In this document: positions 6,737-20,824 of the stretch, piece by piece | Position numbering within the stretch: position 1 is the stretch's first letter | Layout: each line of letters begins with the position of its first letter | Assembly: GCA_946612175.1 (NCBI GenBank) | Contig: CAMOEO010000005.1 | Location: 1-24,434 of the forward strand | DNA length: 24,434 nt | Source of the DNA: an uncultured Verrucomicrobiota bacterium | GTDB taxonomy: Bacteria > Verrucomicrobiota > Kiritimatiellia > RFP12 > UBA3636 | Reading direction: 5' to 3' | Notes under the pieces: model-generated | Told to the model about the DNA's origin: nothing | The model's input: only the letters and a program-made list of their open reading frames with translations | Databases searched by the model: none | Translations under genes and position numbers: made by a program

Positions 6737-7471
6737 TCAGGAGGGCTTTCTCCAGTAGGCGGTGTATTCGACGTTGCCGGACGCGCCGCGGATCGGCGAC
6801 TCGCAGACGCCGATCCACGCGAGGCCGAGCTCGCCCGTGCCGAAGGCGCGGATCGATTCGACGACCTGGGCGCGGACGGCCTCGTCGCGCACGATGCCGC
6901 CGCGGCCGACCTGCTCGCGGCCCGCCTCGAACTGGGGCTTCACGAGCGTGACGATGCCGCCGCCGGGCGCGAGGACGGAGGCCATCGGCGGAAGGATGAG
7001 CCGCAGCGAGATGAACGAGACGTCGCACACGGCGAACGCGGGGACCCACGGCAGGTCGGCCGCCGTCAGCGCGCGGCAGTTGAAGCCCTCCCGCACCCAC
7101 ACGCGCGGGTCGGCGCGCAGACGCGGGTGGAACTGGCCGTGGCCGACGTCCACCGCCGCGACGCGCGCGGCGCCGTGCTGCAGGAGGCAGTCCGTGAAGC
7201 CGCCGGTCGACGCGCCCACGTCGAGGCAGTCGAGCCCCTCGACCGAGAACCCGAAGCGCTCGAACGCGCCCTCGAGCTTCCAGCCGCCGCGGCTCACGAA
7301 CCGCTCGGGCGCCTCCACCTCGACCTTCGCGTCGTCGGGGAGCTGGTTCCCGGGCTTCGGGTTGGCGACGCCCTCGACGCGCACCCGGCCCTCGCGCACG
7401 AGGCGCTGGGCGAGGGAGCGGGACTCCGCGAGGCCGCGGGCCACCAGCAGTTCGTCGAGGCGGGTCTTCAT
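6737..7471 (-). CDS. tlyA: TlyA-family rRNA 2'-O-methyltransferase
   Basis: A 244-residue protein. TlyA enzymes 2'-O-methylate cytidines of 16S and 23S rRNA using SAM, and are often annotated as hemolysin A. An S4 RNA-binding domain occupies about residues 3-60 (RLDELLVARGLAESRSLAQRLVREG), followed by the VSRGGWKLEGA linker. The FtsJ-like Rossmann domain has a SAM motif DVGASTGGFTD (84-94), DVSFIS (150-155) and LVKPQFE (176-182), which carry the lysine and aspartate of the FtsJ-type catalytic set, and it ends with a GNVEY strand. The start at 7471 was chosen over 7492 because MKTRLDE is the usual family beginning and the -10 box lies between the two ATGs. The length is typical. Hemolysis is not implied. 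Confidence 0.92.
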   Translation of the reverse strand: MKTRLDELLVARGLAESRSLAQRLVREGRVRVEGVANPKPGNQLPDDAKVEVEAPERFVSRGGWKLEGAFERFGFSVEGLDCLDVGASTGGFTDCLLQHGAARVAAVDVGHGQFHPRLRADPRVWVREGFNCRALTAADLPWVPAFAVCDVSFISLRLILPPMASVLAPGGGIVTLVKPQFEAGREQVGRGGIVRDEAVRAQVVESIRAFGTGELGLAWIGVCESPIRGASGNVEYTAYWRKPS

Positions 7472-7480
7472 GGGGCGGGG

Positions 7481-7509
7481 AGTATACCACATCGTCCCCG
7501 GAACGATAA
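7481..7509 (-). promoter_or_regulatory. Promoter of tlyA, leaderless-type
   Basis: On the minus strand a TATACT box (7481-7486) ends nine bases before the ATG at 7471. A weak -35 TTATCG (7504-7509) lies 17 bases further upstream. There is no ribosome binding site, so the mRNA probably starts at or next to the AUG. Confidence 0.5.
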
Positions 7510-7547
7510 GCCCCCTTGCGCGGCGCGCGCGGCGGCGCGGAACCCGC

Positions 7548-7576
7548 TGGCGTGGAGGGGCGTTTTGTGGTAGCCT
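7548..7576 (+). promoter_or_regulatory. Possible promoter of dapL
   Basis: GTGGTAGCCT places a weak -10 box TAGCCT at 7571-7576, in the same GTGG context as the TATACT of tlyA, with a poor -35 TGGCGT at 7548-7553. The leader to 7657 would be about 75 bases and contains a 7-bp stem, TTCCGCG (7578-7584) with CGCGGAA (7601-7607). Confidence 0.3.
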
Positions 7577-7656
7577 TTTCCGCGTTCGCGGCCCGCGGGG
7601 CGCGGAACCCCGCCACGGGGGGCCGGCGCCGGAGGGCCGCGGGAAGGACCCCCGCC

Positions 7657-8880
7657 ATGATCCGCGTCAACCCCCACTACTCCAAGATCCAGGCCAACTA
7701 CCTCTTCGCCGAGGTCGCCCAGCGCGTCCGGGCGTACCAGGCGGAGAACCCCGCCGCGGACCTGATCCGGCTCGGCATCGGCGACGTCACGCGCGCCCTC
7801 CCCGCCGCGTGCGTGGAGGCGATGGAGCGGGCCGTCCGGGAGATGGGCGCGGACGCGACGTTCCGCGGCTACGGGCCCGACTACGGCTACGCCTTCCTGC
7901 GCGAGGCGATCGCCGAGGGCGACTACCGCGCGCGCGGGTGCGACATCTCGCCCGACGAGATCTTCGTCTCCGACGGCGCCAAGTGCGACACCGGCAACTT
8001 CCAGGAGGTCTTCGACGGCGCGGCGCGCGTCGCCGTCCCCGACCCGGTCTATCCGGTCTACGTCGACTCCAACGTGATGGCCGGACGCACCGGCCCCGCC
8101 GCGGACGGCCGCTACGCGGGCCTGCTCTACCTCGACGGCAGCGAGGCCAACGGCTTCGTTCCGGCGCCGCCCGACGGGCCGGCGGCGGACCTGGCCTACC
8201 TCTGCTTCCCGAACAACCCGACGGGCGCCGTCGCGACGCGCGAGCAGCTCGCCGCCTGGGTCGACTGGGCGCGCGCGAACGGCGCGCTCCTCCTCTTCGA
8301 CGCCGCGTACGAGGCGTTCATCCGCGACCCGGGGATCCCGCACTCGATCTACGAGATCCCGGGCGCGAAGGAGGTCGCGGTGGAGTTCCGCTCGTTCTCC
8401 AAGACCGCGGGCTTCACGGGGACGCGCTGCGGGTACTGCGTCGTGCCGGCCGAGTGCCGCGCGTTCGACGCCGCGGGCGCGGCCGTCCCGCTGCAGCCGC
8501 TGTGGAAGCGGCGCCAGAGCACGAAGTTCAACGGCGTCTCGTACCCGGTGCAGCGCGCGGCCGAGGCGGCGTGCTCGCCGGAGGGGCGCGCGCAGTGCCG
8601 GGCGCTGATCGACGGCTACCTGGCCAACGCGAAGATCGTGATCGAGCACCTCGAGGCGAAGGGCTACCGCTGCACCGGCGGGCGCAACTCGCCCTACGTG
8701 TGGTTCGACTGCGGCATGGACTCGTGGGCGTTCTTCGACAAGCTGCTGCGCGAGGCGAACGTCGTCACCACGCCGGGGAGCGGCTTCGGGCGCGCCGGCG
8801 CGGGGCACGTCCGCATCACGGCGTTCAACTCGCGGGAGAACGTCGAGCGCGCGATGGAGCGGCTCGACCGGGCGCTGTGA
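7657..8880 (+). CDS. dapL: LL-diaminopimelate aminotransferase
   Basis: A 407-residue PLP enzyme of fold type I. It converts tetrahydrodipicolinate directly to LL-diaminopimelate with glutamate as amino donor, a shortcut in lysine and peptidoglycan synthesis known from plants, Chlamydiae and relatives. The frame is open from 7516, but the start at 7657 is chosen because MIRVNPHYSKIQANYLF matches the family N-terminus and GGAAGGA lies at 7642-7648. Visible motifs are RLGIGDVTRALP, the glycine-turn and tyrosine segment GYGPDYGYAFLREAI, SDGAKCDTGNFQ, CFPNNPTGAV (cofactor-binding Asn) and the PLP lysine K249 in SFSKTAGFTGTRCGY. The length fits the family (about 410). Its TGA shares one base with the start of the permease gene, so the two form an operon. 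Confidence 0.95.
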   Translation: MIRVNPHYSKIQANYLFAEVAQRVRAYQAENPAADLIRLGIGDVTRALPAACVEAMERAVREMGADATFRGYGPDYGYAFLREAIAEGDYRARGCDISPDEIFVSDGAKCDTGNFQEVFDGAARVAVPDPVYPVYVDSNVMAGRTGPAADGRYAGLLYLDGSEANGFVPAPPDGPAADLAYLCFPNNPTGAVATREQLAAWVDWARANGALLLFDAAYEAFIRDPGIPHSIYEIPGAKEVAVEFRSFSKTAGFTGTRCGYCVVPAECRAFDAAGAAVPLQPLWKRRQSTKFNGVSYPVQRAAEAACSPEGRAQCRALIDGYLANAKIVIEHLEAKGYRCTGGRNSPYVWFDCGMDSWAFFDKLLREANVVTTPGSGFGRAGAGHVRITAFNSRENVERAMERLDRAL

Positions 8881-10802
8881 TGACGGACGGCCCCTCCTCC
8901 GCGGGCGGGAGCCGGCTCCCGCAGACGCTCGGTCTGGCCGACGTCTTCTGCATCTCGGTCGGCGCGATGATCTCCGCCGGCATCTTCCTGCTGCCCGGCA
9001 AGGCGTTCTCGCACGTCGGGCCGGCCGTCGCGGTCTCGTACGTCTTCGGCGGGTGCATCGCGACGCTGGGCATCCTGGCCGTGCTGGAGCTGGCGACGGC
9101 GATGCCGCGCGCGGGCGGGATCTACTACTTCGCCACGCGGAGCCTCGGGCCGCTGGCGGGGACGATGTCGGGGCTGCTCAACTGGGCGGCGCTGGCGCTG
9201 AAGGGCGCGTTCGCGATCTTCGGCACGGCGCAGATCGCGCACGCGTTCGCGCCGGCGGTGCCTGTGCCGGCCTTCGGCGTGGCGCTCACCGCCGTCTTCC
9301 TCGCCGTGAACCTGCTCAGCACGGCGGCGGCCGCGCGGATGCAGCAGCTGCTCGTCGGCGTGCTGCTGCTCGTGATGGGGGCGTACGTCGCGCTCGGCGC
9401 GGGGCACGTCGAGGCCGCGCGGTTCGCGCCGTTCGTGGCGGAGGGCAGGGGATGGCCGGACGTGTTCTACGAGGCGGGCTTCCTCTTCGTCTCGTTCGGC
9501 GGCCTGCTCGGCGTGGTGAGCGTCGCGGAGGAGGTGCGGAACCCGCGCCGCAACATCCCGCTCGGGATCCTCGCGGGGCTCGGGACCGTGACCGTGCTCT
9601 ACGGCCTCACGATGGCCGTGACCGCGGGGGCGATCGACCCCGCGGCGCTGGCCGCCTCGGAGCAGCCGCTCGCGGACGCGGCGCGCCTGCACTACGGCCG
9701 CGCGGGCTTCGCGGCGATGACGCTCGGGGCGCTGCTGGCGTTCGTCACGACGGGCAACGCGGGCCTCATGGGCGCGGCGCGCTACCCGGTGGCGCTGGCG
9801 CGCGACGGCTACGCGCCGGCGGTCTTCGCGCGGACGCTCGGCCCGCGCGCCGTGCCGGTCCCCGCGCTGCTGCTCACGGGCGCCGTCGTCGCCGCGGTGC
9901 AGTTCCTCGACCTGGAGACGATCGTCAAGGTCGCCTCGACCGTGGTGATGCTCTCGTACGTCCTGACGAACCTCGCGGTCGTGATCCTGCGCGAGAGCGG
10001 CGTCATGAACTACCGCCCCTCGTTCCGCACGCCGCTCTACCCGGCGCTGCCGCTCGGGTGCATGATGCTCTTCGGGCTGCTGATCGTCAAGCAGGGCGAC
10101 GCCTCGCTCGGCATCGCGGGCGGCATCGTGGCCTTCTCGATCCTGCTCTACATGCGCTACGGGCTCCGGGCTCGGCGCGAGACGGCGCTGCAGCAGCTCG
10201 TCGGGCGCATGGTGCGGCCGGACTTCGAGGCGGCGGGGCTCGAGGCCGAGCTGCGCGAGGTCGTGCGGACGCGCGACGGGCTCGTCGAGGACGCCTTCGA
10301 CCGCGCCGTCGCCGCGGCGCCGACGTTCCTGCTGCCGGGCTCCGCGACGCTGGAGGAGCTCTTCGACGAGGCCGCGAAGCTGGCCTCCGCCGCCACGGGC
10401 GAGGACCCCGCCGCGCTGCGCGAGCGGCTGCTCGCGCGCGAACGGGCGTCGAGCACGGTCATCGCGCCGGGCGTCGCCGTGCCGCACCTTCTGCTACCGG
10501 GCGCGGAGGGGCGCTTCCTCGTCGTGATCGCCAAGTGCGAGAACGGCGTGCCGTTCGGCGCGGACGGCGGCGGCGCGCCGGACGACGGGACCGACGCCGG
10601 CGGCGGCGAACCCGTCCGCACGGCCGTCTTCCTCTTCGCGTCGGAGGACCGCCGCGGCGCCCACCTGCGCTCGCTGGCGATGGTCGCGCAGACGATCCTC
10701 GCCCCCGGCTTCGCCCGCCGCTGGGAGAAGGCGCGCACCCCGCAGCAGCTGCGCGACATCTTCCTGCTCGCGCGCCGCACCCGCGCGACCGCGGCGGGGT
10801 AG
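8880..10802 (+). CDS. APC-family amino-acid permease with a C-terminal PTS EIIA-like domain
   Basis: A 640-residue membrane protein. The start at 8880 overlaps the dapL stop (TGATG), which implies translational coupling; no separate ribosome binding site is needed or clear. Residues 12-435 form an amino acid-polyamine-organocation transporter with about 12 hydrophobic segments. The first helix has the substrate-binding glycine motif GAMISAGIFLLPG, and the cytoplasmic loop EEVRNPRRNIPLGI is typical. After a cytoplasmic linker, about 480-635 resembles PTS EIIA of the fructose/nitrogen type: STVIAPGVAVPHLLLPG with the phospho-accepting histidine H536, and HLRSLAMVAQTIL. A Gly/Asp-rich insert (about 561-577) interrupts the EIIA part. 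The substrate is unknown. Linkage to dapL suggests a lysine-pathway or glutamate-type amino acid. The EIIA part may regulate transport. Confidence 0.88.
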   Translation: MTDGPSSAGGSRLPQTLGLADVFCISVGAMISAGIFLLPGKAFSHVGPAVAVSYVFGGCIATLGILAVLELATAMPRAGGIYYFATRSLGPLAGTMSGLLNWAALALKGAFAIFGTAQIAHAFAPAVPVPAFGVALTAVFLAVNLLSTAAAARMQQLLVGVLLLVMGAYVALGAGHVEAARFAPFVAEGRGWPDVFYEAGFLFVSFGGLLGVVSVAEEVRNPRRNIPLGILAGLGTVTVLYGLTMAVTAGAIDPAALAASEQPLADAARLHYGRAGFAAMTLGALLAFVTTGNAGLMGAARYPVALARDGYAPAVFARTLGPRAVPVPALLLTGAVVAAVQFLDLETIVKVASTVVMLSYVLTNLAVVILRESGVMNYRPSFRTPLYPALPLGCMMLFGLLIVKQGDASLGIAGGIVAFSILLYMRYGLRARRETALQQLVGRMVRPDFEAAGLEAELREVVRTRDGLVEDAFDRAVAAAPTFLLPGSATLEELFDEAAKLASAATGEDPAALRERLLARERASSTVIAPGVAVPHLLLPGAEGRFLVVIAKCENGVPFGADGGGAPDDGTDAGGGEPVRTAVFLFASEDRRGAHLRSLAMVAQTILAPGFARRWEKARTPQQLRDIFLLARRTRATAAG

Positions 10803-10829
10803 GGCGGCTTCGGTCCCTCGAAAGGCGCG

Positions 10830-12374
10830 CTAGCCGCGCGGCATCGCGCGGCGGCGCGTGCGCGACTTGCCGGAGGCCTTGCGCGCGGCGCGCAGCTCGC
10901 GCAGGTCGCGCGGTGCCTCGGGCTTCGGGGTGCCGTCGGGGTTGGTGCGCTCGCGGCCGCGGAACTGCAGCAGCACGCCCACGCCGCCGAGCCCGAACTC
11001 GCGCCGGATCGTGTTGGCGAGGAACTGCTCGAACGAGGCGGGCATGCGACGCGGGTCGTTGACGAAGAGCCGCACGCGGACGGGGTTCGTCCCGGTCTGG
11101 GCGGCGTAGTGCAGGCGCAGCGGGCGCGCCCCGCCCGTCGGGGCGGCGTTGCTGCGGCACGCGGCCTGGAGGCAGCGGTTGAGCGGCCCGGTGGGCAGCG
11201 TCGTCCGCGCCGCGGCGGCCACGCGCGCGACGGTGGAGAGCAGCAGCCCGACGTTGCGCCCGGTCTTCGCCGAGAGGAACACGACCGGGCAGTGCGCCAT
11301 GAACGGCAGCTCCCGCGCGAGGCGCGCGGCGTAGTCGCGCTCGCTCTCGCGGGCGAGGTCCCACTTGTTGACGGCGATCACGCAGCTCTTGCCCTGCTTC
11401 GCGACGAGCCCCGCGAGCTGGCGGTCGAGCAGCCCCGCGCCGCGCTCGCAGTCGAGCATCAGCACGAGCAGGTCGGCGCGGTCGAGCGCGTCCTGCATCC
11501 GGAAGCGGCTGTACCGCTCGACGGCGCTGTCGACGCGCGCCTCGCGGCGCACGCCCGCGGTGTCGACGAGGGTGTAGCGGCGCCCCGCGTACTCGAACGG
11601 GATGTCGATCGGGTCGCGCGTCGTGCCGGGGACGTCCGAGACGATGACGCGCTCCGCGCGGAGCAGGCGGTTGAGGAAGGAGGACTTGCCGCAGTTCGGG
11701 CGGCCGACGACGGCGACGGTCGTCTCCTCGCGGCGGTCGTCCGGCCCGGCCCCGAAGGGCTCGGGCGTCTCGGCGGGAAGCCGCGAGTAGCACGCCTCCA
11801 GCAGCGCCGCGACGCCGCGGCCGTGCAGCGCGGAGACGGGGAAGACGGGGAAGCCGAGCCGGGAGAACTCGTCGGCGTGCGCCTCCAGCGCGTCGTTGTC
11901 GGCCTTGTTGGCGGCGACGAACGCCTCCGCGCCCGCCTTGCGCAGCAGGCGCGCGACCTCGATGTCCATCGGCTGGAGCCCGGCCTGGACGTCGACGACG
12001 AGGACGACCGCGGCGGCGCCCTCCAGCGCGGCGAGCGCCTGGGCGCGGACGCCGGCGTCGATGCGGTCGGCGACGCGCTCGCCGTCGAGCGCGAAGATGC
12101 CGCCCGTGTCGGCGAGCATGAAGCGGCGGCCGTCGCGCTCGACCTCGCGCTCGAGGCGGTCGCGCGTCACGCCGGCCTCCTCGTAGACGATGGCGATGCG
12201 CTGCCGCGCGATGCGGTTGAAGAGGGCGGACTTGCCGACGTTGGGCCGCCCGACGAGGGCGATCGTCCGGCGCGCGGGGGCCTCCGGCGCGGTGGGCGCG
12301 GGGGCCTCCGCCCCGGGCGCGGCGTCCGGCGCGGGGGCCTGCGCAGGCGCGGAATCGAGGGTCGTGTCGTTCAT
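10830..12374 (-). CDS. der: Ribosome-assembly GTPase Der (EngA)
   Basis: A 514-residue double GTPase needed for 50S subunit maturation. GTPase domain 1 has the P-loop GRPNVGKS (42-49), switch region GVTRDR, DTGG (89-92) and NKAD (156-159). Domain 2 has the P-loop GRPNCGKS (224-231), DVPGTTRD, DTAG (271-274) and NKWD (336-339). A C-terminal KH-like domain follows (VRLFVNDPRRMPASFEQFLANTIRREFG). It carries an Ala/Pro-rich N-terminal extension of about 35 residues and an Arg-rich tail, which make it longer than the usual 440-490. The start at 12374 is preferred over 12392 because the -10 box lies between them. It converges on the permease gene with only 27 bases between the stops. Confidence 0.96.
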   Translation of the reverse strand: MNDTTLDSAPAQAPAPDAAPGAEAPAPTAPEAPARRTIALVGRPNVGKSALFNRIARQRIAIVYEEAGVTRDRLEREVERDGRRFMLADTGGIFALDGERVADRIDAGVRAQALAALEGAAAVVLVVDVQAGLQPMDIEVARLLRKAGAEAFVAANKADNDALEAHADEFSRLGFPVFPVSALHGRGVAALLEACYSRLPAETPEPFGAGPDDRREETTVAVVGRPNCGKSSFLNRLLRAERVIVSDVPGTTRDPIDIPFEYAGRRYTLVDTAGVRREARVDSAVERYSRFRMQDALDRADLLVLMLDCERGAGLLDRQLAGLVAKQGKSCVIAVNKWDLARESERDYAARLARELPFMAHCPVVFLSAKTGRNVGLLLSTVARVAAAARTTLPTGPLNRCLQAACRSNAAPTGGARPLRLHYAAQTGTNPVRVRLFVNDPRRMPASFEQFLANTIRREFGLGGVGVLLQFRGRERTNPDGTPKPEAPRDLRELRAARKASGKSRTRRRAMPRG

Positions 12375-12382
12375 GCGGCGGG

Positions 12383-12411
12383 AGTATACCATGCCCCGCC
12401 GCGCCGGGCAA
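12383..12411 (-). promoter_or_regulatory. Promoter of der, leaderless-type
   Basis: On the minus strand TTGCCC (12406-12411), a 17-base spacer and TATACT (12383-12388) end eight bases before the ATG at 12374. No ribosome binding site fits in between, so the transcript probably begins at the AUG. Confidence 0.65.
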
Positions 12412-12478
12412 ACGCCCCCGCTTCGCGCGGCGCGTCTCCGGCGCGAGGCGGAGCGGGTCTTCGCGGGGCGGTGCGCCC

Positions 12479-14878
12479 CTATTCCGCGCGCAGCGCGAGG
12501 AGCTGCCAGGGCTGGAGCGAGAAGGCGACGGCGCCGTCCGCGCCGGGGGCGAAGGCCTCGCCCGTGGCGGGGGCGACGAGGCGTTTCACGCCTTCGGGGA
12601 AGCGCACGCGGACGTCCGCCTTCGGCGTCCAGCCGGTGTGCACGAGCGCGTAGTAGTCGCCCGCCTCGCCCGCGTCGATGCGGCGCAGGACGACCTCCGC
12701 GTCGTCGCACGCGTTATCGAGTCGCGCGGACGGCAGCGCCGGGAGCGCGAGGAAGTTGCGGTTGAACTCCTGCACCGGGCCGGGGAAGCCGCGCGTGAAG
12801 TTGGAGCCCATCAGGTAGCCGAGGTTCACGGGGTCGCCGCTCGCCATCGCGTTCACCTCGGCCATCATGCAGGCGCGGCCGGCGCGCTCGAAGTCGGCGA
12901 TCGCGTAGCCGAGGATGCGGTTGCCGTCGGCGTCCTCGACCATGTTCTCGTTGAGGCCGTAGTGGCGCACGATCGTGTCGGTGCCGTTGCCGTTGCGGAA
13001 GGCGTCGAAGGCGAGCGGGTCGTTTACCGTGAAGAGGCGGTGGAACGCCATCGAGATCCACACGTTGGTGAGCGCGGCGTAGTGGTGCGGGTCGTCGCCC
13101 GGGCAGGCGTGCTGCCACTCCCAGGGATCCCACGTGCCGGCGGGCGAGACGACCTGCCGGAGGTAGAGGTGGCTCGCGAGGATCGAGGGGTCGTTGAGGT
13201 CGACGACCTTGCCGGGGAGGAGCTTCTCCCACGCGGCGGGGTCGTCCGTGAAGAGCCCGCCGCGCCCGGCGAGGCCGGGGCCGCCCTCGGATTCGTCGTT
13301 GTCGAGGATCGCGATGGCGTCCTTCACGCCGTTCTCCTCGAGGTAGGCGCGGACCGCCTCCAGGAAGGCGGCGCGCTTCTCGCCGTACCAATCGATGTAG
13401 CGGGCGTAGAGCGCGGGGTCCGCCCTGAGGCGCTCGCGCGAGACGGGGTGCCCGCCGTTCGCCTCGGCGGCGAAGCGCGCGCGGGTGGCGTCGGCGAAGC
13501 TTACGGCCCACTGTCCGGGGCGCGGGCGGAACCACGCGCCGGCGAAGCCGCCCTTGGCGACCTGGTCCTTGAAGCGCAGGATCGTGCCGTCGAGGATGTA
13601 CTTGAGCTCGACGAGCGTGTCGGGGTCTGTGATGTCGACGCGCAGCTTGCCCTCGCTCCACCAGATGTGCGTGTAGTTGGCGCCGCGCGTCTCCCGATCG
13701 GGCTTGTTGTCGAGGTCGAGCGGCTCGGCGCGCTTCTGCGGGCCGAGGGACTTCTCCCAGTTGCCGTTCACGCCGCCGTATTCGTAGTAGGGCAGGATCT
13801 CGAAGCCGTACTTGTCCACCGCGAGCGGCACGGCGCGCGACCACACGTCCCACTCGGGCCCCTGGCTCTTCCACATCCACGAGGTCTGGCCCTCGGGGTA
13901 GGAGCCGTCGTCGTGCTTGCGCCAGTGCGGATCCCAGTGCTGGTTGTGGCCGAACTCCAGCAGGTCCTTGCAGAACGTGTTCTGCCCGAGGATCTTCATC
14001 GCGCGCATCTTCTGCTCGAGCCAGTCGAGGCCCGCGTTGCCGGGGCAGATGTTGCCCATCGCGCCGTCGCTCATCTCCTCGCGCCAGAAGATCCGGCGGT
14101 GCGGGAGCGGCGCGGGCGGGAGCGGGAGGTCCGCCCAGAGCGCCTTCTCGTCGGGGATCTCGCAGAGCAGCACGCGCGAGACGGCGAGGCCGGCGCTCTC
14201 CGGGTGGTTCGCCTTCGAATACTGCGCGAGGATGAAGTCGAAGCCCTCGGTCGCGACGTCCGTGACCAGCGCGTGGTCCTTTCCGTCGGGCCCCTTGGCG
14301 CTCTCGGCGCGCTCGGAGGCCTTCTCGCCCGGGAACGTGAGCGAGGTCCAGAGCCGCCACTCGCCGCTCTGCGGGATCTTGAGCGACTCGGGGTGGTGGT
14401 CGACGTAGCGCGCGGCCCACGCGTCGCCGATCGCGGCGCCGGTGTAGAACGAGCGGCGCGAGTTGTTCGCGTTGTTGCGCACGAGGTAGTCGCGCGGGAG
14501 GTCGTCGGGATACTCGACCACGACGACATAGGCGCCGTTGGGCTTCACGCCCTTTCCTTCGCCGAGCCTCCACTTGAGCAGCGAGCTGCCCTTCTCCTGC
14601 ACCGGGAGCGCGCGGCACGCGCGGCCGAGCAGGTTCGTCGCGACGCTCGCGCCGGCGGGGATGTCCTCGAAGCGGTGGTCGCCCGGCGCCGCGGCGGCGC
14701 AGTCGACCGCGTCGACGACCGTCACGGCGCCGAAGAACGGCAGCTGGATCGTGTCGCCGGGCGCGACGGCGGCGGGCAGCCGCATGGCGAGCGGATCGGC
14801 AGGGGCTTTGTCGGCGGAGGCCGTGGCCGCGCAGAGCGCGGCGGCGGCGATGGTCGGGAGAAGGGGATTGGCTTTCAT
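12479..14878 (-). CDS. Secreted glycoside-hydrolase-like protein
   Basis: A 799-residue exported protein. The start at 14878 is set by the signal peptide MKANPLLPTIAAAALCAATASA (cleavage after residue 22) and the promoter just upstream; the open frame beyond it is non-coding. An N-terminal beta-sandwich (about 25-240) leads to a likely TIM-barrel (about 250-640). Acidic residues sit after hydrophobic strands at FWREEMSD (near 263), EILPYYEYGG (near 363) and AILDNDESEGG (near 524), positions that suit glycosidase catalysis, though I cannot assign the pair. Many Trp and His residues (NQHWDPHWRK, WDPWEWQHA) suit a sugar cleft. A C-terminal beta domain ends FSLQPWQLLALR, as in many glycosidases. 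I cannot name the family. It is divergent to the giant modular genes, which fits a joint role in polysaccharide use. Confidence 0.8.
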   Translation of the reverse strand: MKANPLLPTIAAAALCAATASADKAPADPLAMRLPAAVAPGDTIQLPFFGAVTVVDAVDCAAAAPGDHRFEDIPAGASVATNLLGRACRALPVQEKGSSLLKWRLGEGKGVKPNGAYVVVVEYPDDLPRDYLVRNNANNSRRSFYTGAAIGDAWAARYVDHHPESLKIPQSGEWRLWTSLTFPGEKASERAESAKGPDGKDHALVTDVATEGFDFILAQYSKANHPESAGLAVSRVLLCEIPDEKALWADLPLPPAPLPHRRIFWREEMSDGAMGNICPGNAGLDWLEQKMRAMKILGQNTFCKDLLEFGHNQHWDPHWRKHDDGSYPEGQTSWMWKSQGPEWDVWSRAVPLAVDKYGFEILPYYEYGGVNGNWEKSLGPQKRAEPLDLDNKPDRETRGANYTHIWWSEGKLRVDITDPDTLVELKYILDGTILRFKDQVAKGGFAGAWFRPRPGQWAVSFADATRARFAAEANGGHPVSRERLRADPALYARYIDWYGEKRAAFLEAVRAYLEENGVKDAIAILDNDESEGGPGLAGRGGLFTDDPAAWEKLLPGKVVDLNDPSILASHLYLRQVVSPAGTWDPWEWQHACPGDDPHHYAALTNVWISMAFHRLFTVNDPLAFDAFRNGNGTDTIVRHYGLNENMVEDADGNRILGYAIADFERAGRACMMAEVNAMASGDPVNLGYLMGSNFTRGFPGPVQEFNRNFLALPALPSARLDNACDDAEVVLRRIDAGEAGDYYALVHTGWTPKADVRVRFPEGVKRLVAPATGEAFAPGADGAVAFSLQPWQLLALRAE

Positions 14879-14886
14879 GGCGGAAC

Positions 14887-14915
14887 ATGATACACGGTTT
14901 TCCGGATTATGGAAA
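14887..14915 (-). promoter_or_regulatory. Promoter of the secreted hydrolase gene, leaderless-type
   Basis: On the minus strand TTTCCA (14910-14915), a 17-base spacer and TATCAT (14887-14892) end eight bases before the ATG at 14878. There is no ribosome binding site in the gap. It is the third minus-strand gene here with this layout. Confidence 0.55.
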
Positions 14916-14954
14916 GCGCCTGGAATCCCGGGAGGTGATATTCGCACTTTTCTG

Positions 14955-14983
14955 TTGCGCTCGAGCGCGTGGACGCGTAAAAT
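14955..14983 (+). promoter_or_regulatory. Promoter of the giant modular gene pair
   Basis: TTGCGC (14955-14960), a 17-base spacer and TAAAAT (14978-14983) form the best sigma-70-like promoter in the window. The leader of about 63 bases contains the ribosome binding site AAAGGAA at 15041-15047, six or so bases before the ATG at 15053. It is divergent from, and close to, the promoter at 14887-14915, so a shared regulator is possible. Confidence 0.65.
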
Positions 14984-15052
14984 TCCATGACATACGCGCG
15001 ACCTCAGGTCGTCGCGGGTCCCGTTTCCCGTTTTCCTCCGAAAGGAACCTCC

Positions 15053-20791
<5,739 letters not shown>

Positions 20792-20824
20792 TCCTTCCAA
20801 CATTCCGACGAACAACCCGACCCC

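Noticed and set aside
6737..7471. A hemolysin toxin gene
   Set aside because: The S4 plus FtsJ architecture and the SAM motif mark it as an rRNA methyltransferase; the hemolysin label is historical.
4547..7573. A 1008-codon plus-strand frame
   Set aside because: It overlaps the unknown gene, hydE and tlyA in other frames; its composition is Arg/Gly/Ala-rich with no recognisable domain.
20792..20824. A terminator or promoter between the two giant genes
   Set aside because: The 33-base gap has no stem, T-run or promoter boxes, so cotranscription is the simpler reading.
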